NCBI GenBank assembly: GCA_945862145.1
Contig: CAMAXE010000004.1
Span: forward strand, 62,001 to 126,000
Reading direction: 5' to 3'
Length of the DNA: 64,000 nucleotides
Source of the DNA: Klebsiella pneumoniae
Lineage (GTDB): Bacteria; Pseudomonadota; Gammaproteobacteria; Pseudomonadales; UBA5518
Below the pieces are notes generated by a model, which saw only the letters and a list, made by a program, of their open reading frames with translations, searched no databases and had not been told where the DNA came from. Shown here piece after piece: positions 1 through 8,551 of the stretch (positions within the stretch are counted from its first letter, which is position 1; each line of letters opens with the position of its first letter). The position numbers were made by a program, and so were the translations under genes.

Positions 1-79
1 GCGTTTCCGCCCGCGCTTCGAGGCTGGACTGCCCATGCCTACACCCGATGTCATCTATTCCTACAGGTATTCACCGTGA
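1..79 (+). CDS. C-terminal end of an upstream gene, possibly TonB-like
   Basis: The frame beginning at base 2 stays open to a TGA at 77-79 and encodes about 25 residues ending RFRPRFEAGLPMPTPDV..YRYSP. The stop overlaps the GTG start of the next gene as GTGA, the same coupling seen further down the operon. The RFRPRF-x-x-G-x-P pattern is reminiscent of the last strands of TonB C-terminal domains in TPR/TonB-type proteins. That likeness rests on very few residues and is an inference. The rest of the gene lies outside the window. Confidence 0.4.
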   Translation, partial: RFRPRFEAGLPMPTPDVIYSYRYSP

Positions 80-1266
80 AACGTCATGCCCCGGTCGGGA
101 TGCTGGTGGTTGTGCTGCTCGCCCCACTGAGCGGCTGCAAGACCACCTCTTCGAGCAGCGAGCCCCCCTCTGCCCAGATGCCCTCCAGCAGTTCCTCATC
201 CTCCAGCAGTTCCTCCTCTTCCAGCAGTTCACCCTCGCAAAGCACACCCCAGTCGGGCAGCCAGTCATCGAGCAAGGCGTCCAGCCCCTCTGCGGGCAGC
301 TCGAGCAGCATGCCGAGCGCAGGCGGCATGCCCGAACAAAGCAACGGGCAACAGGGGCGCCCGGAAGCCAACCAGGGCGGCAGTGCGGGCGAGGCATCTG
401 CTGAGCGCCGCCCCCCGTGGGAGAAGAGCGGTGGTGAGCCCGGCGAAAGCGGAGAAGGCGCGCCACAGGATTCCGTGACCCTCGAAGACAGCGAAGAGAA
501 AAAAGCGGCAGCCGCAGCTGCAGCAGCAGCGGCGCAGGCAGAGGCTTCAGCGGACGCGGACGCAGCCGCCGCGCAGAGCGAATCGGAGGTGCTCGAGGAC
601 GCGGTCGAAGCCATGGCGCGCAAATCCGCCGAGGCCAGTCTCGATGAGGCCGCGGCAAGCGGTGGCGCCACAGCAGCCTCAGCGGGAGAAGCCGCCGCGC
701 CCGGCAGCCTCGAAGAAATCCAGCAGGCAGTTGATGCGGGTGCCAGCCAAGGGGGTGCGGCCGACGGCTCTGGGCGCGAGGCCGAGCGCCTGAACGCCGA
801 ATTGAATGCCTCCCTGGGCCGCTTCGACGGCGCCATGCTCGGCGAGCGCGATCGCGTGCAGGCCAAGGCCGAAGACACCGGCAGCGGCGCCTCGCAGGGC
901 GAGAACGCCGGCATGCTGGATCCGGACGCAGCCTCTGGCGAGGACGGTGCCGAAGGTGACTACGGCCGCGTGAGCGCAGGCCCCTCACCTGAAGCCGGTA
1001 CCGGCAAAGGCGGCGAAGCCACCGCCAACGACAGTTCGAGCGGCAGCGGCATGTCGACCATCGGTGGCGGCTCCGGCCGCCAGGGTGATCACACGCACAC
1101 TGCCGCAACCAACACCCCGCCGCCCGACATACCCGACGGCAGCGACGACGACGTGGTGGCGCGCCAGATCCGCGAGGCCGCCATGAAGGAAAAAGACCCT
1201 GAGCTGCGTGACAAGCTCTGGGACGAGTACCGCAAGTACGTGAACTCCGCAAAGAGGAAGTCCTGA
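76..1266 (+). CDS. Ser/Ala-rich low-complexity lipoprotein
   Basis: This 396-residue protein starts at a GTG and has a lipoprotein signal ending in LSGC, with the lipidated cysteine at residue 21. Lysine follows the cysteine, so sorting to the outer membrane is expected. Residues 25-80 are almost all serine with a run of about 16, and residues near 145-165 form an alanine run. The middle is acidic and Gly/Ala/Glu-rich, and the last 40 residues are charged and probably helical. It looks like an extended spacer carrying a short C-terminal interaction segment. Its TGA overlaps the next ATG (TGATG), so the two lipoproteins are translationally coupled. No family is recognised and the function is unknown. 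Confidence 0.8.
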   Translation: MKRHAPVGMLVVVLLAPLSGCKTTSSSSEPPSAQMPSSSSSSSSSSSSSSSSPSQSTPQSGSQSSSKASSPSAGSSSSMPSAGGMPEQSNGQQGRPEANQGGSAGEASAERRPPWEKSGGEPGESGEGAPQDSVTLEDSEEKKAAAAAAAAAAQAEASADADAAAAQSESEVLEDAVEAMARKSAEASLDEAAASGGATAASAGEAAAPGSLEEIQQAVDAGASQGGAADGSGREAERLNAELNASLGRFDGAMLGERDRVQAKAEDTGSGASQGENAGMLDPDAASGEDGAEGDYGRVSAGPSPEAGTGKGGEATANDSSSGSGMSTIGGGSGRQGDHTHTAATNTPPPDIPDGSDDDVVARQIREAAMKEKDPELRDKLWDEYRKYVNSAKRKS

Positions 1267-2441
1267 TGTCGTCACGCGGCCGAGGCTGTTGGCTCGCCAT
1301 TATCCCGCTCTTCGTGCTGCTGCTCGGCGGCTGTTCCTCCAACACGGTGCGGACCACCGAGGTAACGCCGGTGATCGCCGGCGACCCGGGCATGCCGGAA
1401 GACCAATTGCTCGATGTCGGCGTGCGGCTTTTCGACCCCAACAGCGCCGCTCTCACCGAGGAAGAGATCTTCACGTCACCCGAGATCCGCAAGGCCGAGG
1501 CGCGCTTCATGCCCACGGTCCTCGCCAGCACGCTGCAGAAGAGCGGGCACTGGGGCGCCGTGCGGGTAGCGCCCACCGAAACGGGCGTTAGCGATATCGT
1601 GGTGGCCGGCAAGATACTGGAGTCCACCGGGGAGAAACTCGCGCTGGAAATCAGCGTCTCGGACGCCTCGGGCGCGTCCTGGTACACCAAACAATACGAG
1701 GGTTTCGCGAGCAAATACTCCTACGACGCCAAGGTCGCTCCCGAGCCCTTCCAGGATGTCTACAACCGCATAACCAACGACTTGGCGATCGCCCGAGCCA
1801 AACTGTCCCCCGCCGAGGCGAAGCGCCTGCGGACCATCAGCGAGTTGCGGTTCGCCGAGAGCTTCGCGCCCAAGGCTTTCGGGGGTTTTCTGGACAAGGA
1901 CAAGAACGGGCGTTTCAGCGTGCGCCGGCTTCCCGCCGAGAACGACCCCATGCTCGCGCGCATCCGCAGCATTCGCGAACGCGACAACCTCTTCGTCGAC
2001 ACCCTGCAGGATTACTACAACGGCTTCTCACGGCAGATGTCGAGTCCCTATCAGGACTGGCGCAAGGAGAGCTACACCGAGAGCATCGCCTACCGCGAAC
2101 TGCGCAACCAGGCCACAGGGCGCACCATTGCCGGCGTGGCCTCGATCATTGCCGGCATCGCTGCCCAGACCGGCGACAGCTATGCCACGCGCGCCGCCGG
2201 AACAGTGGGCATCATCGGCGGTGCGGCTATGGTGAAGAGCGGTTTCGACAAGCGTGCGGAGTCGAAGATGCACGCCGAGACGCTGAAGGAACTCGGTGGC
2301 TCGCTGGGCGCCGAGATCGAACCGCAGGTGATCGAACTCGAGGACCACAGCGTGACACTGACCGGCAGCGTGCAGGACCAGTACACCCAGTGGCGCGAAA
2401 TATTGCATGGCATCTATGAGGCCGAGACGGGCAGCATCTGA
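1266..2441 (+). CDS. lipoprotein with a C-terminal hydrophobic glycine-rich segment
   Basis: The protein has 391 residues and a lipobox LGGC with the lipidated cysteine at 23. Residues 35-160 look like an alpha/beta domain (a DVGVRLF strand, then a strand-rich stretch around IVVAGKILES) of the general kind found in envelope lipoproteins of the LpoB/CsgG-like folds; this is a structural guess. Residues about 280-320 contain two short Gly/Ala-rich hydrophobic stretches resembling a glycine zipper. The start is fixed by the TGATG overlap with the preceding lipoprotein gene. A role in anchoring the downstream motor-like complex to the outer membrane is inferred from context only. Confidence 0.75.
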   Translation: MSSRGRGCWLAIIPLFVLLLGGCSSNTVRTTEVTPVIAGDPGMPEDQLLDVGVRLFDPNSAALTEEEIFTSPEIRKAEARFMPTVLASTLQKSGHWGAVRVAPTETGVSDIVVAGKILESTGEKLALEISVSDASGASWYTKQYEGFASKYSYDAKVAPEPFQDVYNRITNDLAIARAKLSPAEAKRLRTISELRFAESFAPKAFGGFLDKDKNGRFSVRRLPAENDPMLARIRSIRERDNLFVDTLQDYYNGFSRQMSSPYQDWRKESYTESIAYRELRNQATGRTIAGVASIIAGIAAQTGDSYATRAAGTVGIIGGAAMVKSGFDKRAESKMHAETLKELGGSLGAEIEPQVIELEDHSVTLTGSVQDQYTQWREILHGIYEAETGSI

Positions 2442-2473
2442 TCCCTCACTCCGATCCCGCAGCCATTACCGCC

Positions 2474-4003
2474 ATGTCCAACCATGACTTCGATCGCATC
2501 CAGCCTGCCGCGCTGGATGTAGCTCAAGACCCGATCCCCGCCGCCGTCGTACCGCAGGGGCGCGACGGCAGTTCTGCGCAGGGCGCGGCATTGCTGCTGG
2601 GCGGGCTGGTCCTGCTGGCGGCAGCCGTGGTGTTCGTGCTGCCCGGATATGTCAGCGAAGCAGCGGCGCCGGCGCCCCGCAGCGCGGAAAACCCCGCACC
2701 CGCCGATGCCGCGAAGGCAGCCGACCGAACCGCCCCAGCCGCAACCGCGGGGCAGTCACCGTGGCAACAGGCCCAGGCCGACCGCGAGCGCGCGGAATCC
2801 AAAGCAGCGCTCGACGCCCTGCTCGCCGTGCAGTACGGGCTGCAGGAGCGCAAGGTGGAGAGCTGGGCCCCGACCGAGTTTGCCGCTGCAACGGCAATCG
2901 CCCAGCAAGGAGACGCCGCCTATCGGGAATCGCGTTTCGCGGCGGCGACGGCACTCTACCGGGACGGTGAAGCGCAGCTGAAATCGCTGCGGGATGGCAT
3001 TCCGGCGCGGCTCGAGGCACGTCTGGCGGCAGCCGATGCGGCCTTCGCGGCAGGCGATCAGGCGGCAGCACTGGCAGCCTTCGGTGAGGCCGCTGCCATC
3101 GAGCCCGCTAACGAGCGCGCCCGCAACGGACTTGCGCGGGCGGCCCGCCTCGATCAACTGAATTCCCTGCGGGGTGCGGGAACGGCGCAGGAATCCAGTG
3201 GGCAATTCGGGCCGGCGGCCGCGAGCTACCGCGAGGCGCTGGCGCTGGACGGCGCCTGGGAGCCGGCGCGCGCGGCGCTTGCTGCGGTAGAGGCAAAAAT
3301 CAGTGCCGAGCGCAGCGCGGCGCGCGTGTCTTCTGGCTACAGCGCACTCGCGGCAGGACACCTTGAGGAGGCCCGAGGCGAATTCCGGTCTGCGCTCGCG
3401 CTGGGCGCCGGCACTGCGGCGCGCGAGGGGTTGCAGCAGGCGGAGTTCCAGCTCGGGCAGCAAGGCATCGGCGCCCTGCTGCAGGCCGCTACCGAGGCGC
3501 AGGGCGCGGAGGATTGGAAGCAGGCACTCCAGAGCTACGAGGCCGCGCTCGCCATCGACGCATCCCTCGGTCCGGCACGCTCGGGCCGGGAGCGCGCGCG
3601 CACGCGGCTCGCCCTCGACGAGGCCCTCACCCGGCTGGCGGCACAGCCCGCGAAGCTGGCCAGCGACAACGCACGCAGCGCTGCCGACAAGCTGATCGCC
3701 GCGGCGGCATCCATACCCGATCCCGGTGCGCGCCTGTCGGCCCAGATAGCAAAGGCCCGCAGCGCGCTTGTCTCGATGCGCACCGAGATCCCGGTGCAGC
3801 TCCGCTCCGATGGCACGACCGATGTCATCGTGTTCCGCGTCGGCAGTCTGGGGAGCTTCACTGAAAAGCAGATCGAGCTGCTGCCGGGCGACTATGTAGT
3901 GGTGGGGCGGCGCGATGGCTACCGCGACGTGCGCGTGGAATTCGCGCTGCGACCCGGCGCGCCGCCACCCCCGGTGACCGTGCAATGCGGGCAGAAAATC
4001 TGA
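2474..4003 (+). CDS. membrane-anchored TPR-repeat protein
   Basis: The protein has 509 residues, with a cytoplasmic N-terminus of about 37 residues, one transmembrane helix at 38-60 and a long periplasmic part. Residues 115-400 are alanine-rich helical repeats with TPR-like spacing (for example AAFAAGDQAAALAAFGEAAAIEP and similar units), so it is probably a scaffold. Residues 420-505 are beta-rich and resemble a PEGA-type domain with LLPGDYVVVGRRDGYRDV. The gene lies 32 nt after the lipoprotein gene and its TGA overlaps the next ATG. Partners are probably other products of this operon, which is inferred from gene order. Confidence 0.75.
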   Translation: MSNHDFDRIQPAALDVAQDPIPAAVVPQGRDGSSAQGAALLLGGLVLLAAAVVFVLPGYVSEAAAPAPRSAENPAPADAAKAADRTAPAATAGQSPWQQAQADRERAESKAALDALLAVQYGLQERKVESWAPTEFAAATAIAQQGDAAYRESRFAAATALYRDGEAQLKSLRDGIPARLEARLAAADAAFAAGDQAAALAAFGEAAAIEPANERARNGLARAARLDQLNSLRGAGTAQESSGQFGPAAASYREALALDGAWEPARAALAAVEAKISAERSAARVSSGYSALAAGHLEEARGEFRSALALGAGTAAREGLQQAEFQLGQQGIGALLQAATEAQGAEDWKQALQSYEAALAIDASLGPARSGRERARTRLALDEALTRLAAQPAKLASDNARSAADKLIAAAASIPDPGARLSAQIAKARSALVSMRTEIPVQLRSDGTTDVIVFRVGSLGSFTEKQIELLPGDYVVVGRRDGYRDVRVEFALRPGAPPPPVTVQCGQKI

Positions 4004-6075
4004 TGCCGCAAAACAGCCCGCTTGGCGATGCCGGCGATCACGAGACGCCCATCGCGCCGTTCAGTTATTCGCCCCCCGAGCCGGGTCTGCGTGCCCCCAC
4101 GCGCCGCCGTTTCGGCCGCCGTGAGCTGAGGATCGCCCTGCCCTTGCTGGGCGCCGCACTGTTCGCCGCTTTCCTGCTGAGCGCGCAGGCCGTACGTCTG
4201 CAGCCCACACCGGAAAATGCCCGGGTCGATATCGACGGCGGGTTGCAGCTGGTGCTGGGCGATACCGTCCTGTTGCGTCCGGGACCCTACGTGGCACGGG
4301 CTACGGCCGCGGGCTACTACCCGCTGGAACAGCCCTTCACGGTGCAAGACACCGGCAACGACCCCCTCGTGCTCGATCTGCGCAAACTGCCCGGCAAGCT
4401 GCTGCTCGCAACCCGGCCCGTGGCCGCCACGGCCATGCTCGATGGCGCGCCACTCGGCACGAGCAACGGGGAGCCACTCGACATTCCTGCCGGCACCCAC
4501 CGGCTGCGCGTCACCGCCGACCGCTATCTCCCCGTAGTACAGGACATCCGCATCGAGGGTCTGGGCAAGGAGCAGTCACTGGCACTCACCTTGGCGCCGG
4601 GCTGGGGTGCTTACCGCCTGGAAACCCAACCCCCCGGCGCCAGCGTCGAACTCGATGGCGCCAGCATCGGGACCACACCCACCACCCTCGAACTCATGCA
4701 GGGCCCGCGGCAGTTGCAGCTGCGGCTGGCGAACCACCGGGACGAGAGCGTCTTCGTCGAGGCCAAGGCCGGCGAATCACGCAGCCTCGAGCCGCTTGTG
4801 CTGGTCCGTGCCGATGCGCGGCTGCGCCTCAGCAGCACGCCCACGGGCGCCAGCATCACGCTCGATGGACAGTTCCGCGGCACCGCGCCGCTCGAGATCG
4901 CGCTGGAGTCGGGCAAAGCCCACACGCTGATTGCTTTCAAGGCCGGGCACGAAAAAGCCACACGCCGTTTCACCGCCGTGGCGGGAGAGCAGCAGATGAA
5001 CCTCGCACTGCGCGCGCTGACGGGCGATGTACGGATCGCTGTTACGCCCACCGATGCCGGCATCTACGCCGGAGAACGACTGCTCGCCCGCGGCAGCGCC
5101 ATGCTCACGCTAGCCGCCGGCCCGCAGACGCTCACGCTGCGACGCACGGGCCATGCCGACGAAACGCTGCGCATCACACCGCGCCCGGGTTATCCGCAGG
5201 AGTTCTCCGTCAGGCTTAAAACGCTGGCAGAAAAGCAACAGGCCGCCGTGCGCAAGAGCGTGCGCAGCGCCGCCGGACAGGAGCTCGCACTGATCCAGCC
5301 GGGCAGCTTCCGCATGGGATCTTCGCGACGCGAATCCGGCCGGCGCGCCAACGAGGCCATGCGTGACATCCGCCTGAGGCGGGCCTTCTACATCAGCCTC
5401 ACCGAGGTGAGCAACGCGGAGTTCAGGCAGTTCCGCTCCGGGCATTCCTCCGGCAACTTCAAGGGCAAAAGCCTGAACGGCGATACGCAGCCGGCCACCA
5501 ACCTCTCGTGGACAGACGCTGCGCTCTACTGCAACTGGTTGAGCGAACGCGAGGGTCTGAAACCCTTCTATCGCATCGCAGGCAAGGCCGTGGCGGGTTT
5601 CGAGCCGGGCTCGACGGGCTACCGCTTGCCCACCGAGGCCGAGTGGGCCTGGACTGCGACCGTCAAGGCCGATGGCGCGCTGCTACGCTTCCCGTGGGGT
5701 GATGCGGCGCCGCCGCCGGCCAAGGCGGGGAACTACGCCGACAAGAGCGGCGAGAGCATCCTCGGTGAGATCATCGCCGGCTACAACGACGGCTTCCCGG
5801 TAGCGGCTCCCGTGCGCAGCTTTGCCCCCGACCGGCGTGGCCTGTTCGACCTCGGCGGCAATGCGGCAGAATGGGTGCACGACCTCTACGAGGCCGCACC
5901 CGGTGACGCCGGCACGGCGACCGATCCACTGGGCGCGGACATCGGCGAGTATCACGTCATTCGCGGCGCGAGCTGGCGCAACGGCGGGCTGACGGAACTG
6001 CGGCTGGCATTCCGCGATTACGGCCTCGAGGCGCGCGCCGATGTCGGATTCCGCATCGCGAGGTATCTCAAGTGA
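4003..6075 (+). CDS. membrane-anchored PEGA-repeat protein with inactive SUMF1/FGE-like domain
   Basis: I use the ATG at 4003 (TGATG overlap with the upstream stop) rather than the in-frame ATG at 3985; this gives 690 residues. A transmembrane helix spans 43-64. About five PEGA-like beta repeats cover 66-410 (units such as PPGASVELDGASIGTTP and PTGASITLDGQFRGTAP). Residues 424-690 are a formylglycine-generating-enzyme/SUMF1 fold with the signatures GSFRMGS, YRLPTEAEWAWTA and LGGNAAEWVHD. The position that carries the two catalytic cysteines in true FGE (RGGSxxCxxxxC) reads RGASWRNGGLTEL here, so sulfatase activation is not expected. A binding or structural periplasmic role is likely. Confidence 0.88.
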   Translation: MPQNSPLGDAGDHETPIAPFSYSPPEPGLRAPTRRRFGRRELRIALPLLGAALFAAFLLSAQAVRLQPTPENARVDIDGGLQLVLGDTVLLRPGPYVARATAAGYYPLEQPFTVQDTGNDPLVLDLRKLPGKLLLATRPVAATAMLDGAPLGTSNGEPLDIPAGTHRLRVTADRYLPVVQDIRIEGLGKEQSLALTLAPGWGAYRLETQPPGASVELDGASIGTTPTTLELMQGPRQLQLRLANHRDESVFVEAKAGESRSLEPLVLVRADARLRLSSTPTGASITLDGQFRGTAPLEIALESGKAHTLIAFKAGHEKATRRFTAVAGEQQMNLALRALTGDVRIAVTPTDAGIYAGERLLARGSAMLTLAAGPQTLTLRRTGHADETLRITPRPGYPQEFSVRLKTLAEKQQAAVRKSVRSAAGQELALIQPGSFRMGSSRRESGRRANEAMRDIRLRRAFYISLTEVSNAEFRQFRSGHSSGNFKGKSLNGDTQPATNLSWTDAALYCNWLSEREGLKPFYRIAGKAVAGFEPGSTGYRLPTEAEWAWTATVKADGALLRFPWGDAAPPPAKAGNYADKSGESILGEIIAGYNDGFPVAAPVRSFAPDRRGLFDLGGNAAEWVHDLYEAAPGDAGTATDPLGADIGEYHVIRGASWRNGGLTELRLAFRDYGLEARADVGFRIARYLK

Positions 6076-6344
6076 ACAGATCTGCGCTAACTGCGATGCT
6101 GCTGATGCTCGTTGCCGCTGCGGGTGCCGTGGAGCCGGCAGCCAACCCTGCAGGCGCCACACCAACCAAGCTGCCCACAAGTGCCCAGCGCGCGGCACCG
6201 GCTGCACCGCAGCAGCCCGTCGAGACAGCACCCCCGACAAGCGCAGCCGACGAGGCCGCGGCCACGCGCCGGGCCGGTGAACGCTTCAAACCCTCAGAGA
6301 AAATCTCCGAGGATCTCTCCGTGTCGTTCCCCTCTGACATCTGA
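6072..6344 (+). CDS. small exported protein of unknown function
   Basis: This 90-residue product starts at a GTG overlapping the preceding stop (GTGA). Residues 1-20 form a signal peptide with a cleavable AGAVE-type end. A Pro/Ala/Thr-rich linker follows, and the last 20 residues (KPSEKISEDLSVSFPSDI) look structured and conserved. The gene lies directly before the ExbB-like gene. A small periplasmic accessory with an exposed C-terminal peptide is plausible, but no family is recognised. Confidence 0.65.
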   Translation: MNRSALTAMLLMLVAAAGAVEPAANPAGATPTKLPTSAQRAAPAAPQQPVETAPPTSAADEAAATRRAGERFKPSEKISEDLSVSFPSDI

Positions 6345-6395
6345 ACCGGCCGCGGCCACCGTCGCAACTACCCTACAAGGTCACGAGCACCGCCG

Positions 6396-7208
6396 ATGAA
6401 ACGACTTCTGGCCTCCGAGTTCCTCTTCCAGATATTTGCCCTGCTGTTGTCGCTGATCGTAGTGCACACGGTCTATGTGGCGGTGGTGTGGCCGCGCGCC
6501 GAGGCATACCTGAAGGCGCAGGCCGAGCGCATCGCCTCCGGCGACACCGCGGCACAGCCGCAATCGATGTTCGTGATCCTCAAAGACTACGAGCAGGAGT
6601 CCGAGGTGATCCTGTTTCTCTGGTGCATGGCCATCATGGGATTCAAGGGCGTACAGCTGCGCCACGAGCGCGCGCTGTTCCGCGAACCACTGGTGCAGGT
6701 GCCCGCCGGCACCAGCATTCTTCCCGAGGATGCCCGCGACTTCCTGCGCCCGATCGAGGCGCTGGCGCCGGAATCCCGCGAATGCCTGCTGCCGCGCGCG
6801 CTGGTCGCCGGTCTGCAACGCTTCGCGATCACGCACGGGATCCAGGACGCCTACGGGGCGATCCGTGAGACCTGCGTCACCGAGGGCGAGCGCCTTGACT
6901 CCGAACTTTCCATGATCCGCTACATCGCCTGGGCCATACCGGCGATCGGCTTCATCGGCACCGTGCGCGGCATCGGGATGGCGCTGAGCGAGGCCTACCG
7001 TGCGGTGGAGGGCGATATTGCGGGCGTGACCGACGCACTGGGCGTGGCCTTCAACTCCACGCTAGTGGCGCTGCTGCTCAGCATCATCCTGATGTTCCTG
7101 ATCCACCAGCTGCAGCTGCAGCAGGAACGCCTCTCGCTGAGCGCGCAGTCCTTCTGCGAAGGGCGCTTGCTGCCGCACCTCAAAGTGACGCGGGAGCTGC
7201 GTTCATGA
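6396..7208 (+). CDS. MotA/TolQ/ExbB-type proton channel subunit
   Basis: The protein has 270 residues with four predicted transmembrane segments at about 9-31, 70-88, 176-197 and 217-239. The last two carry the ExbB/TolQ signature: IPAIGFIGTVRGIGMAL (181-197) and AFNSTLVALLLSI (218-230), with Thr222 at the position of the channel-lining threonine. Members of this family form pentamers around a dimer of a single-helix, Asp-bearing partner (ExbD, TolR or MotB) and pass protons to drive periplasmic work. The partners here are probably the two VWA proteins downstream. The stop overlaps the next start (ATGA). The first helix pair is longer than in a minimal ExbB. Confidence 0.85.
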   Translation: MKRLLASEFLFQIFALLLSLIVVHTVYVAVVWPRAEAYLKAQAERIASGDTAAQPQSMFVILKDYEQESEVILFLWCMAIMGFKGVQLRHERALFREPLVQVPAGTSILPEDARDFLRPIEALAPESRECLLPRALVAGLQRFAITHGIQDAYGAIRETCVTEGERLDSELSMIRYIAWAIPAIGFIGTVRGIGMALSEAYRAVEGDIAGVTDALGVAFNSTLVALLLSIILMFLIHQLQLQQERLSLSAQSFCEGRLLPHLKVTRELRS

Positions 7209-8551
7209 GCCTTGCGGTACTCGACCTGAACGATGCCTCACTCACGCTGGGCGACATCGAAGGCATCCGCGCCCGCAGCCCCGGCTTCGCGCTGCTGGCG
7301 GCCGAGGCGCCGCTGCTGGGCGAGGCAGCGCGAAGCAAGGCACGCATCGACCCGCGCAGCACCAACAGCCAGTTCTGGCTGCGGCTGAGTACCGAACCGC
7401 TGCACCACGCGCCGGCCCATACCCGCCACAACGCCGATCTCGGCTATCGCCACCTGCTGCACGTGCATGAGCTGGCGGGACAGCCCGCCGAGCTGTTGCT
7501 GGCAGTGCCGGGAAGTTTCTCGCGCGAGCAACTGGCCATGCTGCTCGGGATCGCCGAACGCTGCCCCTTCCGGGCCTGCGGGTTGGTCGACAGCGCCCTC
7601 GCCGCTGCCAGCACAGAAGCGCTGCCCGGCGCCGCGTTGCACCTCGAGTTGCAACTGCACCAGGCCGTGCTGACACAGATCGAACACGCCGACGGCATGC
7701 TCACCCGCGGAGCCGTGCGCGCGCTGCCGGGCGCCGGGCTGGCGGCGCTGCAGGATCGCTGGGCGCGGCGCGCGGCCGAGTCCTTCATCCGACAGTCGCG
7801 TTTCGACCCGCTTCACGCGGCGGCCACCGAACAACAACTCCATGACCGCCTGCCGGGCTGGCTCGAGGTGCTCGCCGCGCAGGACACCGTCGAGGCGGAA
7901 CTCCAGCAGCAAAGCAATCGCTACCGGGCAACGCTGCGCGCGGGCGAGATGCTGGACGCGGTGCAGTCGATCTACGCCGATCTGCTCGAGGCCCTCGCCC
8001 GCGAGGGCACGAGCGCCACATTGCTGCTCGGCGCCCGGGCCGCGGGCCTGCCGCGTTTTGCCGAGCGTGTGCCCGAGGCACGGACCCTGGCAGACGATGC
8101 CGCCATCCGCGGCGCCCTGCGCCACGCCTCGCTGGTTCGCAGCGAGGAGCGCGCGCTGCGCTTCGTCACGCGCTTGCCTGCCGAGGTAGCGGCCGCAAGC
8201 ATCCACGCGCCCACACCTGTTAAACCCCCGGCGACGCGCGCACTCGCAAGCGCACCCACGCACCTGGTCTCCGGTGGTCGCGCACTGCGTCTGGACACCG
8301 GCACGCTGTATCTGCTCGGCAACGGCGAGGAGGGCTGGGCGCTTTCGCGAAATGCCACCGCCACCAGCCGCTGCCGGCTGGAGCAGGACGGCACGGACTG
8401 GTATGCCTGCGCCGTGCCGGGTGTGCTGCTGCGAATCGACGGATTGCCAGCGCCAGGACGCCTGCGGGTAGTCGCAGGCACACGCCTCGGCATCGAGAGC
8501 GAGGCTCTGGTGTTCGTGACCGAGGTCGCGGCCGACGGCAATGGCGCGTAG
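7205..8551 (+). CDS. soluble protein with degenerate Hsp70/actin-like ATPase fold and C-terminal FHA-like region
   Basis: The protein has 448 residues and no signal peptide or membrane helix, so it is cytoplasmic. Residues 3-15 (LAVLDLNDASLTL) sit where the first phosphate loop of actin/Hsp70 proteins would be. Residues 96-135 (ELLLAVPGSFSREQLAML.., then CGLVDSALAAAS) closely follow the Hsp70 pattern of TVPAxF..xQR....AG, ..NEPTAAAL. The second phosphate loop near 142-165 lacks the usual acidic/glycine motif, so ATP hydrolysis is doubtful. Residues about 355-445 (LYLLGNG..LSRNATATSRCRLEQ..) resemble an FHA sandwich with a recognisable LSR. Both assignments are fold-level inferences. It could regulate motor assembly from the cytoplasm. 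Confidence 0.55.
   Translation: MSLAVLDLNDASLTLGDIEGIRARSPGFALLAAEAPLLGEAARSKARIDPRSTNSQFWLRLSTEPLHHAPAHTRHNADLGYRHLLHVHELAGQPAELLLAVPGSFSREQLAMLLGIAERCPFRACGLVDSALAAASTEALPGAALHLELQLHQAVLTQIEHADGMLTRGAVRALPGAGLAALQDRWARRAAESFIRQSRFDPLHAAATEQQLHDRLPGWLEVLAAQDTVEAELQQQSNRYRATLRAGEMLDAVQSIYADLLEALAREGTSATLLLGARAAGLPRFAERVPEARTLADDAAIRGALRHASLVRSEERALRFVTRLPAEVAAASIHAPTPVKPPATRALASAPTHLVSGGRALRLDTGTLYLLGNGEEGWALSRNATATSRCRLEQDGTDWYACAVPGVLLRIDGLPAPGRLRVVAGTRLGIESEALVFVTEVAADGNGA

Noticed and set aside
71-1714. 547-codon minus-strand open frame opposite the first two lipoprotein genes
   Set aside because: It is Arg/Ser/Pro-rich with no domain, and lies opposite genes with clear lipoprotein signals and coupled starts.
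2756-3985. 409-codon minus-strand frame opposite the TPR gene
   Set aside because: Its composition is that of an antisense reading of Ala-rich helices, and the plus frame has a membrane helix and repeats.
5278-6075. Active formylglycine-generating enzyme or EgtB-type oxygenase
   Set aside because: The catalytic cysteines are absent and no iron-binding histidine set is evident.
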